In this document: piece by piece, positions 22,331 to 35,914 of the stretch
How positions within the stretch are numbered: the stretch's first letter is position 1
How the letters are laid out: every line of letters starts with the position of its first letter
Source: Guyanagaster necrorhizus
Taxonomy: Eukaryota > Basidiomycota > Agaricomycetes > Agaricales > Physalacriaceae
Direction of reading: 5' to 3'
Length of the DNA: 64,000 nucleotides
Assembly (NCBI RefSeq): GCF_019112545.1
Contig: NW_025064881.1
Coordinates: 1,524,591 to 1,588,590, forward strand
Made by a program: the position numbers and the translations under genes
Notes under the pieces: model-generated
Databases searched by the model: none
Told to the model about the DNA's origin: nothing
Seen by the model: only the letters and a program-made list of their open reading frames with translations

Positions 22331-25300
22331 ACCATCATCCTGATAGCTTAATTTAGGGATAACTCATAGTCTTGTATTGTCTCTGCAGCAGTCATTCACC
22401 TCTCATTGACTTATTGGTTTGATTCTGATCTGTACCCTTTCCAGCTAATAAGATAGTCAACCATTGTTATTATTCCATCTCCTTTTGCTCTGATTTTTTA
22501 TAGTTTATAGTCTAATATTTGATCAATTTTATAATGTTCCTCATTGTTGATCAGGTCAGATAGTAGAGGCAGTGGTTGTTGTTGATTGGAAAATGCAGAG
22601 GTAATATAGGGTATGAGAAGTGCTTTATTAAAGATGTCATATACTTTCTAATGAGGTGGAAGATGAAGTTTATATGCTGAGGCACTGACTTTTGCTATGA
22701 TTATGAATAGTCCAGTTTGTTTATCCACTAACTTCCTTTTGAGTCATGGCAGGTGGAGATTTGTGGTATCCAGCCAGACCTTATCATTAGTGTTATAGTT
22801 ATGTGTGGGGCATTGATGGATGTCATAGTGTTTTTTTATGGTATTCACAGCATATTTCAGTGCTGCATGGGTCTTATTATGAATTTGTGTCATCAAAGTG
22901 GCAAAATCAGAGGAAGCTGGTGTGAAAGTGTGTGTATGGATCATTTGAGTGATGTTTGAGTGTTGACCATAATTGACAAAAAATGGTGATTTCTCTGTTG
23001 CTGAATGAATATGATTGTTATGTTGAAAGGTGGCTAGTGCTAGCCACTCTGTCTAATTGTCCTGTCAGTAATTAATAAAAAATCAAAGATACTTTTTGAC
23101 TTTTTGATTTGCCCTCTCTGTCTGCCTATCTGTCTGTGGATGGTATGCTATAGAAGCATTTTGTTTGATGTTTAGCAGGCAATATAGATCATCTAAGAAT
23201 TTAGAGACAAACTGTGATCCTCTGTCTGAAATGATGACTTGGGGCATTCCCTATTTTGCATACACCTTGTTGTGTAGTATCTTAGCCCAGCCTTCTAATG
23301 TCAACTCTGTAGAACATGTGATCAGTATGATTGCTTTTGAGAACTGATCAACTATGATGAGAATTGCATTATAGCTATTGCTTTCTGGTAGTCTAGTTAT
23401 CATATCTACCAAGATGTGAATTCATGGTGTTTATAGTATCTTGTTGGAGTGAAGTGGAGTGGCCCAGACTTGAGTTGACACCTTTCTCCTCTGGCAAGTT
23501 TCACATGCCTTGATGTATCATTCTATGTTCACTCTCATTTTAGGCCACTAATATTCACATACAACCAGTTCCTTGGTTTTGGCAATTTCTGGATGGCCAG
23601 CAGTTGCATGATTGTGACACATAGCAATGATTTCCCCTTATAACCTCTGATTGATCTCATGGTATGTAGATCCACCCATCATATTGGATTATTCCTCCCT
23701 CTCTTGTCATTCCTCATTTGTGGTTTAGTGATGGAGCAACCTATTGGTCCCACTTGCTGGGGTCTCTGGTTGCACTCTTGATGCATTCATGAATTTCCTC
23801 CTCCATGAGCATAATCATTGCTCAGAAATGTTCTGGTCTGAGCAATATTACTCCTTCATTGTTGTGATTTCCTTGATCATGATCAGCCCTTTGGCTTAAC
23901 AGGTCTGTCTTCTTCTTTGCTGTCTCTGCCTTGTAATGTAGGGTGTACAGATACTGGCTGAGTTCTGTGATCCAGCAAGCCTGTCATCAATTCAGCTTCT
24001 GCAGTTGTTGGAAGTACTGAAGGTTCTGGTGGTCCATCTATATTTTGAATATTTGAACTGCTCTGATTAGATAGTGCCACCATTCCTCAAGGGCTAGCAT
24101 GATGGCAAGTAGCTCTTTGTCATAGATCTTGTAATTTCTCTCAGTAGTGGATAAGGCCTTGGAGAGGAATGCTATTGATCTCCACCTCCCATCCTGCTCT
24201 TGGGACAGGATGGTGCTAATAGCTCCTTTGCTTGAATCTGCCTCTACTTGGAATTTTCTGTCTTAGGTTAATATTGCCAACACTATGTCTTCTGCAAGTC
24301 ATTGTTTGAAATTATTGAAGACATCTTGCTGGGCTGGCCCTCATATCCAGGGGGCATTCCCAGTTAATTGCATCATCAGTCAGATGATTTTACTATAATC
24401 TCAGATGAATTGTCAGTAGAAATTGATGAATCCTAGGAATGATTGCAGCTTCTTCTTCCTGGATGGCTCTGGCCACTCTGCTACCTCTGCCACTTTAACT
24501 GGGTCCATGTGGATACTCTCCTCACTAATAATGACTCCAAGATATTTGGTCTGTAGCATTTCAAATTTGCACTTCTCTGCTTTGAGGAAGAGCTTGTGCT
24601 TTCTCATCAAGGCAAGTACCTGTCAGACCAGTCTTCAGTGCTGCTCTTTTGTTTTAGACATAATCAAAATGTCATCCAGGTATATAGTGACTTTTCTGGT
24701 AGTGATGAGGTCCTTGAATATATTGTTCATCATCCATTAGAAAGTCACAGAGGAGTTTGTGAGTCCAAAGAACATGATTGTGGGTTCAAATAACCCTCAG
24801 TTAGTCTTGAAAGCCATTTTCCATTTGTCTCCTTCCTTGATTCATACATTATTATACCCCCATCAGACATCAAGTTTAGTGTAGTACTTGGCACCCTGGA
24901 GCTTATTCATCAGTTCTGAGATCAAGGGAAGCAGATAGTGGTTCTTGATTGTCATTTTGTTTAGCTTCCTGTAGTTTTGGACCAGCTGCAGTTTGCCATC
25001 CTTCTTTTTGACAAAGAAAAAGAAGAATGCCATTGGGGATTTTGATGGCCATATTCTTCCACTGGAGAGATTTTTATCCAGGAATCTGTTGAGTTCCTGT
25101 TGTTTGGTGTTGCCAAGCAGATAGGTCTTACAATCAAGATTAGCATTAGCATTTGGGACTAGCTCAATGATGTGATCTCACAGCTTTGGCTCAGGGAGCT
25201 TATTGAAGCTCTTTTTTTCAAACAAGTCCCAATAGTCTCTTGCCCATTCAGATATCATCTCTTCAAATGTCTTTTCTTTCTTCTCTTTATAGGCCTTTGC

Positions 25301-25770
25301 AGCTAAGTCATTAGCATGATACACTGTCCTAATCTGAATCTCTTGCTGTATGTCAATAATGAGAATGGTATCACTGTTCTCTATCTCTTTATCCCATCTG
25401 TCCTCAGAATTCTTATTGGGTAACTTGAATAGGAGTTTTTGACACTTGCATCAGGTGAATGTGACTTTTTTAGTTTTTTAGTTGACTAGCAGATTGTGTT
25501 GGATTAGCCAGTCATGCTCAAGGAATATTTCTTTGGTTTTAAGATCTATGATAGTGAGATCAATTCATTCAAAATAACCTCCAATCATGAGTTGTAGTTC
25601 TATGAATTTTATTATCAAGCCAGCTTGATTCTTGGTCCTGTCAGCATTGTAAACTGAGATAGGGGTAGCAGTAGCCCAAGTTAGTAATTGGTGTTTGTCA
25701 ATAAAAGATTGATTGATCAAGCTACTAGTACAGCCACTGTCAACCAGTATGAGAACAGCATGGCTGGTTC
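22331..25770 (-). pseudogene. TE-F pol: all catalytic motifs kept, frame broken
   Basis: The protease reads LVDSGCTSS, its Asp at 25741-25739. The reverse transcriptase spans about 25130-24420, with YLDD intact at 24682-24671. RNase H is at about 24280-23880. The integrase keeps both Asp (near 23410 and 23225) and the Glu (near 23120). The chromodomain is at about 22560-22340. Stop codons interrupt every domain. It is the copy in this window with the most complete set of catalytic residues. Confidence 0.9.
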
Positions 25771-26129
25771 AGTTTGTAAGGGTCTCAATCTAAGCCTTGA
25801 CAGTCAAGTCTCATCCTGTGGTCTTGGTTTAGTAGATATATCTCTATGGCCCTCACAGCTCATCAAGTCATTCTAAGGCTCAGCATCTTTCAGCCTTCCA
25901 CATTTCTCTAATCATCTTGTCTATGATCTCCTCAGCTCAGGTTTTATATATCCAGTTCTTGAGTATCACCTTTGCTGCCTCTTCTGTTGGTGCTTCTCAG
26001 ATGGCTCACTAAGTTCACTCAATGTCAAATGACTTGAGCCAGTTGATGGAGGTCTCTCCCCTTGTTCAGCCCATAGGCATTTGAGTCTGTTTCTTGAGTA
26101 ATTCTTTAGTGTGCAAGATAAAAGATGCA

Positions 26130-28423
26130 GATATATTTGAATGCACACATAATTTAGATATATTGGTAGCTACAGAAGTACTATCAGTCTATTCAGCAGC
26201 TGTTGTTTGCACACCATAAAGTTCTTTGGCCAACCCAGTAGAATCATTCACTGGTCAGCCCCATCTTTTACCTTTTCCACTTTTATTTCTGCTTTGATTC
26301 TTCTTCTTCTTTCTGGAGCTTGTTGATCTGTACTCTGATATCTTTGCAGGTTTGTTTCTTCTTTGGGTAATTTTTGATTATATGGCCCTTTTGCTTACAG
26401 TTGAAGCACTTTCCTTTCTTTTTCATGCAGTCTATGTCCATGGGCTTGTCTGCCCTGGTGTATATCATGCTGGTACTTGTCTTCTATATACCATAACTCA
26501 GCATATTAGCTATTGAGAGTCTGAACTTAGGCATACTATTGGACTTTGAGACTGTCAGATTCAACTGGTTGGGCTTCCAATTATCCTGCAGTATAGTTTG
26601 TTTTGTCTTTTGTTATTGTCATTCCTTGTACATTTCAACAATCTAGATTTTTCAGTTGTTGTAGCTGACTGGAATATTGAATCTGATTGCTGAGATCATC
26701 ATGATGTATGAGGATGGAACTCCTCTCTTGAGGGCTTCTACCATCCTCTCATTATTGGCTATATCTTCTCAGATGCCAGTGAGCTTTGTGAGCCATTCTA
26801 GCTTGTCAAAGTAGTCTGTAGCTGCCTTATCATTTATCTTGTATTCTTTGATCTTTTGTTTGTATACTTTTTGTACAGCTGGATCAATGAATTTGTCATT
26901 AAGCATTTGCTTGAATACCAGCCATAAGAGGTATTGATAGTGTGCCCTTATGGTGGACTGGAAATTGAGCAAGATGAGGATCCATTAAGTTTTGGCCTTA
27001 TACTCTAAATATGAGGCTGTGAATGTGATCTGGTTTATATTGATTCTAAGGTAAATGACATATGCCTCAAAATATTGTTTGCAGTCAATGAGGAATCAGT
27101 TGATATCATCAGATGCACTTTTGAATGGCTGGGGCTTCCTGACTAGATTGGATCAGCACTGTAGTACTACAGCATTCTCTGGTAGCAGCCCTATTGGATT
27201 AGACCACTGATTAAAGGACAGACATTGCCACTTGATAGACAACCCAAAAAATGAGTGGAGAGAGTTATTATCAGCTATCAGACTTTCTCAGAGAACAGCT
27301 TCTTTTCACATGATGACCCTATCACATACCATAAAGCCTAGCCTAATTGTTTCAGGGTTGTTCTGGATTGGTTTCTTTTCACTCCTAGTAGCTTTATCTG
27401 AGGGTGGCTGTGCACTGAGCAATCAGCTTCCTTTGCCAATCTAGAGATTTTAGAATTCAGTGAGCTGAGATGACAGCTGTGATTGGGAACAGAAAAATTA
27501 GATTGCAGCTGACCAGACTAAGAGAGCAGAGTATAAATATTGGCTTTAGATAGAGAGAGCCATGTATATAGCTTATTTTGTCATGACAGGCAGTGACTAT
27601 GGCATAGGCTGGACTACTGGCCTCAGCTAATAGTCTGATAGTTTGCCAAGTTGGTCTTTGGGATGGTTTTGGTTGTAGATTTCAGCAGCATAATTAGTTG
27701 CTGCATGCCACAAGATTTCTGTTTGTTCAGTAGATTTGTTGATACATAACTGTCCTAGGCATAATGCTAACCAGTTTGTGTCACACCATAAAAATGTTAC
27801 CCTCCACTAATACAATTCCTAATATTCTTCTATTCTGGCTTTCTGGATTTCTTCTTCAAATTCTTCTTTATCTGTATTCTCTGGGTAAAAGTATTGAATC
27901 TCTCTCCCACCATGAGATAGGTCACTACTTTCAGTTTTCTCATTGTCCTCAATCTGGCTGTCCTCTTTGCCCTCTTCCCTGAGGAGAAAAGCAACAGACT
28001 GATTGAAGATACTCTCCTCATCTGTAGGTAGTCATATTGTTGCTGACAATCTGCTGCTCTGGCTGTGTACTAGGCCCAGTGACAGGGCTCAAAGAGATAG
28101 AGATGAGAGCAGTGGTGTAGCTTATTTAGAGATGGTTTCTAATACTACTATTATATTGGTTCCTGTCTGTTGCTCATATGCTCTCCACTCTTTTGCTATA
28201 GAGGCAGAAGTTTCTATAGAACCACTCATCAAGGAACTGGTGAGCAACTCTGCTTCTGAGGAAACCTCAGAGAGTGCAGGCAGAGATGTGAGCATTGAGA
28301 GGTACTCAAAGTCTGTAGTGTTTGAGGATGAACTCATTGTCCCCAAAGATAGTGTCTGGGCTAGAGGAGGGATTCTCTTGTCTCTCTGGTTTCTTGCTTC
28401 ATCAGCTGTAAGTACTTCTCAGG
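26130..28423 (-). pseudogene. TE-F gag, capsid, zinc knuckle and central block
   Basis: The zinc knuckle is at 26408-26367 and reads CFNCKQKGHIIKNY, the last Cys changed to Tyr. The capsid domain is at about 27190-26750. The acidic block near 27885-27840 has a variant of the TDEEALEEEIQ motif. An open stretch at 28346-28122 carries the FEYLSM motif of the central block. The piece ends at the TE-G insertion; its last five bases are TCAGG. Confidence 0.8.
28419..28423. repeat. Target-site duplication TCAGG of TE-G
   Basis: TCAGG at 28419-28423 abuts the 5' LTR of TE-G; the identical copy is at 36608-36612 after its 3' LTR. Confidence 0.93.
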
Positions 28424-28893
28424 TGTTATGATTTTTCCTTTATTTCATCTCTCTCTGACCAATTAACCCCTATTTATGCTTAGTCAGAGCACTTAAACAA
28501 GTGCTTAAAACTGTGAGACAAAACTTAGTCATCACAACTAGGCCAAGTTGGTCATTGTCTTTCAATGCAGCAGCATTGCCTGATGATGCACAATCAGTCT
28601 TTTATATATAGTAACAATGCTCAAAGACAATAGGCACAAAGGATGCAGTAATGCACAATAGGTAGCAGTATTAATAGTCACACATGTATAGTATTTAAGG
28701 AGGCTCACTCTCACTGGAAAACCCCAGCTTTGAGCTAAAGTTTACTCTTACACTATTCTATACTCAAGCTGTTCTTCAGGCCTTATGATACACCAATCAG
28801 AATATTCATCAAGTGAACTCAGTCAATCACCCAAAGTGTGAGGTGACTTCTGTATATTATGTATTTCTGTTCACATGATGCTTGAGTCTAACA
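28424..28893 (+). repeat. TE-G 5' LTR
   Basis: This 470-bp LTR runs from TGTTATGATT to GAGTCTAACA. The TATA-like box is at 28691 and the self-primer stretch AGCTTTGAGCTAA at 28725-28737, giving U3 of about 301 bp and R plus U5 of about 169 bp if the transcript starts at 28725. Confidence 0.95.
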
Positions 28894-28908
28894 ATTAGCT
28901 TAAAGCTT
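28894..28908 (+). other. Primer binding site of TE-G
   Basis: ATTAGCTTAAAGCTT directly follows the LTR. It pairs with the LTR stretch at 28725-28737 except at one position (C to T in the primer site). Confidence 0.78.
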
Positions 28909-28950
28909 CCTCTTCCCTTTTCTCATGCACTACAGTGTGGAGGAAACTAA

Positions 28951-31900
28951 ATGCCCTTTATCAACACATCAGACCTTAACTTTGACTGAGAGTTCTTTAA
29001 ACTCCTTGCAGACATTATTGGAACATTGTTAGGATTATTGGTGATCATTCAGCTGTGTCAGAGATTCTATTCAATCACTGCCTAGGCAATCAGGCATTAT
29101 AATGAGTTTCAACATATCTGACATATCTTATGCAATGTAACCCCTGACCTTCCTCTCTATAATATCTCTGAATCTCAATGAACATTCCACCAGCCTGTAA
29201 CAAGCCTCTTATCTGAAGTCAGGCCTAGCAGCCTGCATCAAGGGGACATTTAAGAAGAAGAAAGATATTGATACTCCCCTCAATGAACTAGCAGAGACCA
29301 TGACCTTCATGTTGCAGAATTTTGAAACCCATGGATTCCTGCCCCCATCTCTGACCATGAAGAAGATGTTTGAGAGGACATCCCTCAGCAGTCCTCCTCT
29401 GCCCCTTTCAGCACCTCTTGAACCTATGGGATTGCTGACCATACCAGAGATTCCCTTGATGTCACTCAGATGGCTCCAGGATCCTACTGCACAACATCTG
29501 GAAGCCAGCCTCATGGCACTTCTACCTCAATCTATCTCTCAGTCAGGACTAGTGGTGGGTTGGGGCAGGCTCTCTCAGACTGGCTCAATGATGAGCAGCA
29601 GTTCTAAGAAAACAGAAACAAAATTATTCACTGATTATTCCCTATCTGAGATCTTAATATCTCTTTCAACTATGAAGCTGTCCTTTAACAAGAAGAGCAA
29701 AGACAGTAAGATGCTGTACAGTCAGCCTACAGCAAACTTGAAGAATATATCATCAATAGGAGAAGAGAGACAAATAAAGCTGCTAAGTACAATCAGCAGC
29801 ATTGGGAGCAGCAGTAAGACCTTGAAAGAAATCAGCTGGAAAGAGCTAATATTTTCAACTGGTATGAGCTCCAATTAGAAGTTGTGTCCATACTTACATC
29901 AGTACAAGCTGACTGATCCCTCTCAACTCCAGTATTCTGAGAATCTAGTACTACCAGCTCCAATCTTTGGGCCTTGGAGCACTGGAAAAATGCAGAAATC
30001 CTTATGGCCAACAAAGCTTGAACCAGGAATGATAGGATCACTCCTCTAGCTCAGGATAATGTTTCAGGATCCTCCCAACACCCTTCAACTCCCTAATATC
30101 CCCCTCCCCACAGAACCCTTAGTGCTGATACTATCTTCAATGATGATGAGTCTATTCTTAGACACTATAGACTATAAGCACCTGGTAATGCCCATATCTC
30201 TGCTCATGCTCTCTGAGGATTCCTCAGGAGTCAAGTGATCAGACAGCTCCTTGATGACAGATACTGAGAAAATATCCACTTCTATCATGAGTGAGTGGTG
30301 ACAGTGTGAGCAGTGGGAGGAAACCAGTATGACTCTGATATCAGAAGCCAACCTGCCTCCACCTACCTCAACACCTTGAACTTTTCAAGCCCTGCTATTG
30401 GGCCCAGCATTCAGCCAGAGCAGCAGATTGACAAAGATGGTACAACTGCAAGGGGATGAGGAGAGTTTCTATGACTCACTTGTCACTTTCCCTCTCAAGG
30501 AAGAGGAGGAGAATGATAAGGAAACTGAGAGCAGCAGGCTGCCTTACACTGGTGGAGAGCTCACCTATAGACTAATAGAAGACATGGATGAAGAAGCACT
30601 GAAAGAAGAGATCCAGAGGGTCATGATAGAGGAATACCAAGAACTATATATGAGAGGGGTAAAGTTTCTCTGGAGTGATGCTAGCTGGTTGGCATCACAA
30701 ATGGAAAAATTATATATCAATTCAGAACCTAATGAACAAGTAGAAATCCTGAAGCATACAGCTACAGACTATGCCATCCAACAGTATAACAAGAATCACC
30801 CTGAGAATCTGGTCAGCAGGCTGCCAAGATATCAGGTGCTACAACCAGTCCAACTAATGCTATGATCACCACCTGTCACTCTAAAATAAGCCATGTACAT
30901 GGCTCTATCAGTCTGCAGCATCTTTTTATACTCCATCTCTTCCTCCTGCTCTATGGCAACCTGACTATCCTGATTCTGACCAAAGCTGGCAGAACCACTA
31001 AGAGCATATTGAAACTCCTAGACCAATAGAGGAAGCTGAATCTTAGGGGTTCAACCTCCACCTGATAAGGCCATGAGAAGCAGAACAGAAAAGAAACTGA
31101 TAAAGGATAACTCAGAAGCAGTCCAGTTAGGATTCACTGTCAAGGATGGCATCATAGTCCAAAAAGAAGCTGCTCCATCATAGATAACAACTCCCTTCAT
31201 TTATTCCCCAGACTGCCATGTGAATAGCACTGACCCCCCTTCTCAGAATAGCCTAACCCAATGAGTCCCCTATCTGATAACACCACTATGCTACAATGCA
31301 AACCCAATTTACTCTAGAAGCTTCAACCCTTTAAAGGGGTCTCTGATAATATCAATCAATTTCTGGTTGATTGCGAACAGTATTTTGAAGTTTACATTAG
31401 GTATCTCAGTATCGATATAAATAAGATCACTTTTGCCACCTCATACCTCAAGAAGAAAGCCAAAACATGATGGATTCTTATCTCCTCAAACTTCTAATCA
31501 TTCACCAGAGAATATTACTGATATCCCTCATGGCTGATCTTTAAACAAATGTTGAATGACAAGTTTATCAATCTGACAGTATAGAAAGTACATAAACAGA
31601 AGATCAAGGAATACAAGATAGGAGACAAGATGGTGACAGACTACTTCAATGAGCTAGAATGGCTTGTGAAGCTCACTGGAATCTGAAATAATGTAGCAAA
31701 CGATGGGCAGATAGTTGAGGCTCTCAAGAGAGGAGTCCTCTCCTCATATATAATGATGATCTCCATCATTGGAATCAAAGTCTTGATACTAGTGGGATAT
31801 AATAAATGGAAGGAAAAGATTATTGAGATGTACAAGGAGCAACAAAGGCAGAAAGCAGAATTATCAACACTGTAAGATTTCCCCAAGAAGTCGACTCTGC

Positions 31901-32240
31901 CAACCTTGAATATCTCTGAATCATCAAGGACAACTGCCAGGAAATCATTGGGATCCTTGACAGCCCCAACCTATAACATGCAGAAGACAGAAATAGGAAT
32001 GACTTATATGGAGACAGAAAAGCCAATAGACATTGACCAGATGAAGAAGGAAGACAAATGCTTCAACTGTGATCAGAAAGGCCACATGGTGAAGGACTGC
32101 CTGAAGAAGAAGAGAACTCAAAAAGATATACAAGTGCAGATTGCCAAACTTTAAAAGAAAGAAGAACTCAGCACAGAAACAAAGGTGGAGAAGGTAAAAG
32201 ATGGAGCCAGTCAGTGAGCAATTTCACTGAACTGGCTGAA
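28951..32240 (+). pseudogene. TE-G gag, long form (degenerate, well preserved parts)
   Basis: The start ATG is at 28951. The hydrophobic segment (IIGTLLGLLVIIQLC) lies at codons 20-35. A charged, coiled-coil-like stretch with KLEEYIINRRRETNKAAK is at about 29720-29790. The central block is open for 155 codons (30398-30865), with the DMDEEALKEEIQ acidic motif, FLWSDASWLASQMEKLY and the YAIQQYNKNHPENLVSRLP motif. The capsid domain is at about 31320-31700 and the CCHC knuckle is intact at 32059-32100 (CFNCDQKGHMVKDC). Start and zinc knuckle share one frame, while the central block is offset by +1. Confidence 0.85.
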
Positions 32241-32639
32241 GAACTTTATGGTGTGCCCTTATTAGCTGCTAGTCAGACTAATAGTACTTCTGTAGCTATG
32301 AATATGTCTGTACTCTCTATGCATTTGAATATACCCACTATCAACATATACACCTAAGAATCACCTAAGAAAACTCAAGTGCCTATAGGCCAAATAAGAA
32401 CAGAGAGTCCCAATAACTGACTCCAACCATTCAGTACTGAATGGACCTGGCAAGCCATTAAAGATGCTAAAACTGAAGAAGCAGCCAAAGCAGTACTTTG
32501 GAATTGGATTCATAAAATCTGAGTCAAAGAAGTTGTCAATAATGCTATTGAAGAGATCAGAAATACTGAATGATGCCATGCCTTAGAGTGACTTGATGAG
32601 CTTTGAGTACCAAGAAAGTTCATTCGATGATCCAAAACT

Positions 32640-33060
32640 CCAGAGTGAGATCTATTAGCCAAAGCCTAAATTGAGACTCTCACATCTCAAACCATGCACA
32701 TCATGATAGCTCTGATTGATAGTGGCTGCACAAGCAGTTCTATTAATCATACTTTCATCAACAAGCACAATCTTTCCACAAGAGCCACTGCAGCCCCAAT
32801 CCCAGTTTAAAATACTGATGAGACAAAGAATCAAGCCAGTTCTATTATAGAATTTGCTGAATTATGACTCACAATTGGAGACCATTCTGAAAGAATCAAT
32901 CTTGCCATAACAGACCTCAGCATCAAAGAAGTGTTCCTGGGACATGACTGGCTGATCAGGCACAATCTGCTGATCAACTGGAAGACTGGAAGAATAACTT
33001 TTACTCACTGCAAATGCTGCAAACTCCCATTTGAACTACCAGACAACAACCCTGAGGATT
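32640..33060 (+). pseudogene. TE-G aspartic protease domain (degenerate)
   Basis: The stretch ALIDSGCTSSSIN holds an intact DSG motif with Asp at 32718, followed by FINKHNL. A FLGHDWLI motif lies at about 32935-32958. The frame differs by two from the Gag frame; since TE-B has no such shift, this is probably an indel in this copy. Confidence 0.85.
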
Positions 33061-33329
33061 GATAGAATGAGAAAATAGAGGATGAGAAAACTATCCTCAC
33101 CATTGACCTTCAATGTAAAATACACATTCACACTATACATCATATCAATAATCTCACTACTAAAGCCAATAAACAGAAGACAGAAAGAATGTTCAAAGAA
33201 ATAGTATCCAACTGGGCATAAGACTTCAGGGACCTATTCAAAAAAGAAAGTTTTGATGAACTCTCTGTGCCCAAACTCTGGAATCACACCATTGAATTAA
33301 TCTCTAATGCCAACACCAATCTTGACTGT

Positions 33330-34570
33330 AAAACCTACCCACTTGGGAATAATGAACAACAAGAACTCAACAAGTTTCTCAATAAAAACCTGTCCAGTAG
33401 GAGGATTTAACCATCAAAGTCTCTCATGGCATTGCCATTCTTCTTCATTAAAAAGAAGGATGGCAAACTTCATCTAGTCTAAGACTATTGAAAACTTAAT
33501 GAGATGATGATTAAAAATTGCTATTCTCTTTCTTTAATCTCAGAGTTGATGGACAAGCTGAGAGGTGACAGATACTATATAAAGCCTGACATCCAGTGGG
33601 GGTACAATAATATATGAATCAAAAAAGGTGACAAATGGAAGGTGGCTTTCTGGACTAACTGGGGACTCTTTGAACCAACTATGATGTTCTTCAAACTCAC
33701 TAACTCCCCTGTGATATTCCAATAGATGATGAATGACATCTTCAAGAATCTCATCTCCACCAGAAAGGTCACCATCTATCTCAACAACATTCTAATCATA
33801 TCAAAAATATAGGAGGAACACAAGAAGCTGATATGGCAGGTACTAGCCCTCATGAGGAAACATAAGCTATTCCTCAAAGTGAAAAAGTGTGAATTTGAGA
33901 TGCTTAAAACTGAGTACCTCAGAGTAATTATCAGCGAAGGGAGCATATAAATGGATCCTGTTAAAGTCATGAGCATCACCAAATGGCCAGAGCCCACTAA
34001 GAAAGAGCTCTAATCCTTCTTGGGATTCATGAATTTCTATCAATAGTTCATCTGAGATTACAGCAAAATAGTCTGACTTATAATGCAATTTACCAGAAAC
34101 ACTCCTTGGATATGGGGCCCCTCACAATGAGCTGCTTTTAATGATCTCAAAAGGTGACTCACTGAGGATGTGATCCTCACCATCTCAACACAAGAAGAGA
34201 AGTTCTGAGTAGAAGCTGACTTCAGCAAAGAGGCTATTGGTGCCATCCTATTCCAACAGCAGGATGGGAAATGGTGGCCCATAGCTTTTCTCTCTAAGGA
34301 TCTCTCAGTCATAAAATGAAATTATGAAATCTATGACAAGGAACTACTTGCCATAATGCTCACTTTGAAAGAGTGGAGGCATTATTTGATTGAAGCTGCA
34401 GAAGTGTTTGAAATCTGGACAGACTACCACAATCTCCAGTACTTCCATCAGCCTCAAAAGCTAAACCAGAGGCAGGCCAGATGGGTCACAGAGCTCAGTC
34501 AACACCAGTACACTCTACACCACAAGACAGGAACAGCCAACAAGAAGACCAACCTCCTTAGCTGTTGAGC
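33330..34570 (+). pseudogene. TE-G reverse transcriptase and RNase H (degenerate)
   Basis: The reverse transcriptase begins with FFFIKKKDGKL at 33438 and includes KLNEMMIKN and QWGYNN. The catalytic box is YLNN at about 33777-33788, both Asp lost by G-to-A change. RNase H starts with VEADFSKEAIGAIL near 34210 and is open from 34356 to 34568 with EIWTDYHNLQYF. Confidence 0.92.
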
Positions 34571-34799
34571 CAATCATGACTAAAGAGGATGTGATAATGA
34601 GAGAGTAACATTGTTAAAGTCTGAACATTTTTAGGTGATGATGATGCCAACTGAAGAAGAGATCCATGAGCAGATCAAGAGTGTCACCAGGGACACAAGC
34701 AAGTGGGACCAGAGGATAGCTCCTTTATTGAATCACAAATGAGGGATGACAAAAGAAGAAGAAATGATCCACTATAATAGACAGATCTATATTCTGAGA

Positions 34800-35880
34800 G
34801 ACCAAGTACTAAGGGGCAAGATCATCACAACTTGCCATGACTATGTGACTGCTGATCACCCAGGTGTTGCCAAGATAAAAGAACTTGTACTATGGGAATA
34901 TTAGTGGCCCAAACTAGGCAATGATATCACTCAATATATCAAAGTCTGTGAAACCTGCCAGCATGGAAAAACATTCACACAACTCTGAGCAGCACCTTTG
35001 CATCTGAATGAGGTCCTGGCTGCCCCTTGGACCTATATCTCAGTAGACATGATCACTGGCCTACTGAAATGCAATGGCTATGATGCCATCATCATTATTA
35101 TTGACTGATTCTCAAAAAGGATCATCCCTATTGCATATTCAACAGAACTTACATCAGAAGGATGGGCAAAGATTCTCTGTGATGAAGTCTATAGCAAATA
35201 TAGCATGCCACAAGTGGTCATTTCAGATAGGGGCCCACAATTCATCTCCAAATTCCTTAATGACTTGTACTGTCTCTTAAATATTAAGCACAATACCTCC
35301 ACCACCTACCATCCACAAACTGATGGTCAGATAAAATAGACAAATCAGAAAATCAAAAAATACCTCTGACTCTTTATTAACTACAGACAGGACAACTGAA
35401 TAGAGTGGTTAGCCCTTGTGACCTTCCAACATAATAATCGAGTCCATTTAGCAACTGGTAAAATGCTATTCTTTGTCAATTACAGCCAACACCCCAATAT
35501 TGCCTACACTGAATGAATACATACAACAATATCTGCATCCACAGACTTTGCCATCATGATGGCAAATATTCATAGCAAAACAAGGATCACTCTTGAAAAA
35601 GCAGCCTCTGCCATGAAAGTCTAATACAATTGTCATTGATACCCTGTCTATAACTACTCAGTCTATGATAAGGTCTGGCTGGACACTATCAACCTGCATC
35701 TACCAAGACCAAAGTGAAAACTTGCTGACAAACACACTAGCTCTTTCCCAGTTATAGCAAAGATTAGAGCCTCTGCATATCATCTTTGCCTCCCAATGCA
35801 CTGGTGGATTTATGACATTTTCAACAAATTGTTATTGACTCTGTGTATTGCACCAGCCTTCCCAAATCAAGAGCAAATAT
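34800..35880 (+). pseudogene. TE-G integrase (catalytic Glu lost)
   Basis: The HHCC part is at about 34826-34974 and ends in CETCQHGK. Asp codons are at 35046 and 35226, 60 codons apart. At the Glu position 36 codons further (35334) stands AAA, Lys, and the next codon is a stop. The motif YDKVWLDTINL follows at about 35665. Confidence 0.9.
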
Positions 35881-35914
35881 TACCACCACCCCCAGATCTG
35901 ATCAACAATGAGGA

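Noticed and set aside
29209..29514. Open reading frames on the strand opposite to Gag or pol, such as 29209-29514 (-), 18124-18612 (+), 54167-54544 (-) and 40182-40505 (+)
   Set aside because: They are antisense to recognisable element domains and show no conserved protein of their own between copies.
32059..32726. A programmed frameshift between zinc knuckle and protease
   Set aside because: TE-G shows an offset of two here, but TE-B has none. A private indel in TE-G is the simpler explanation.
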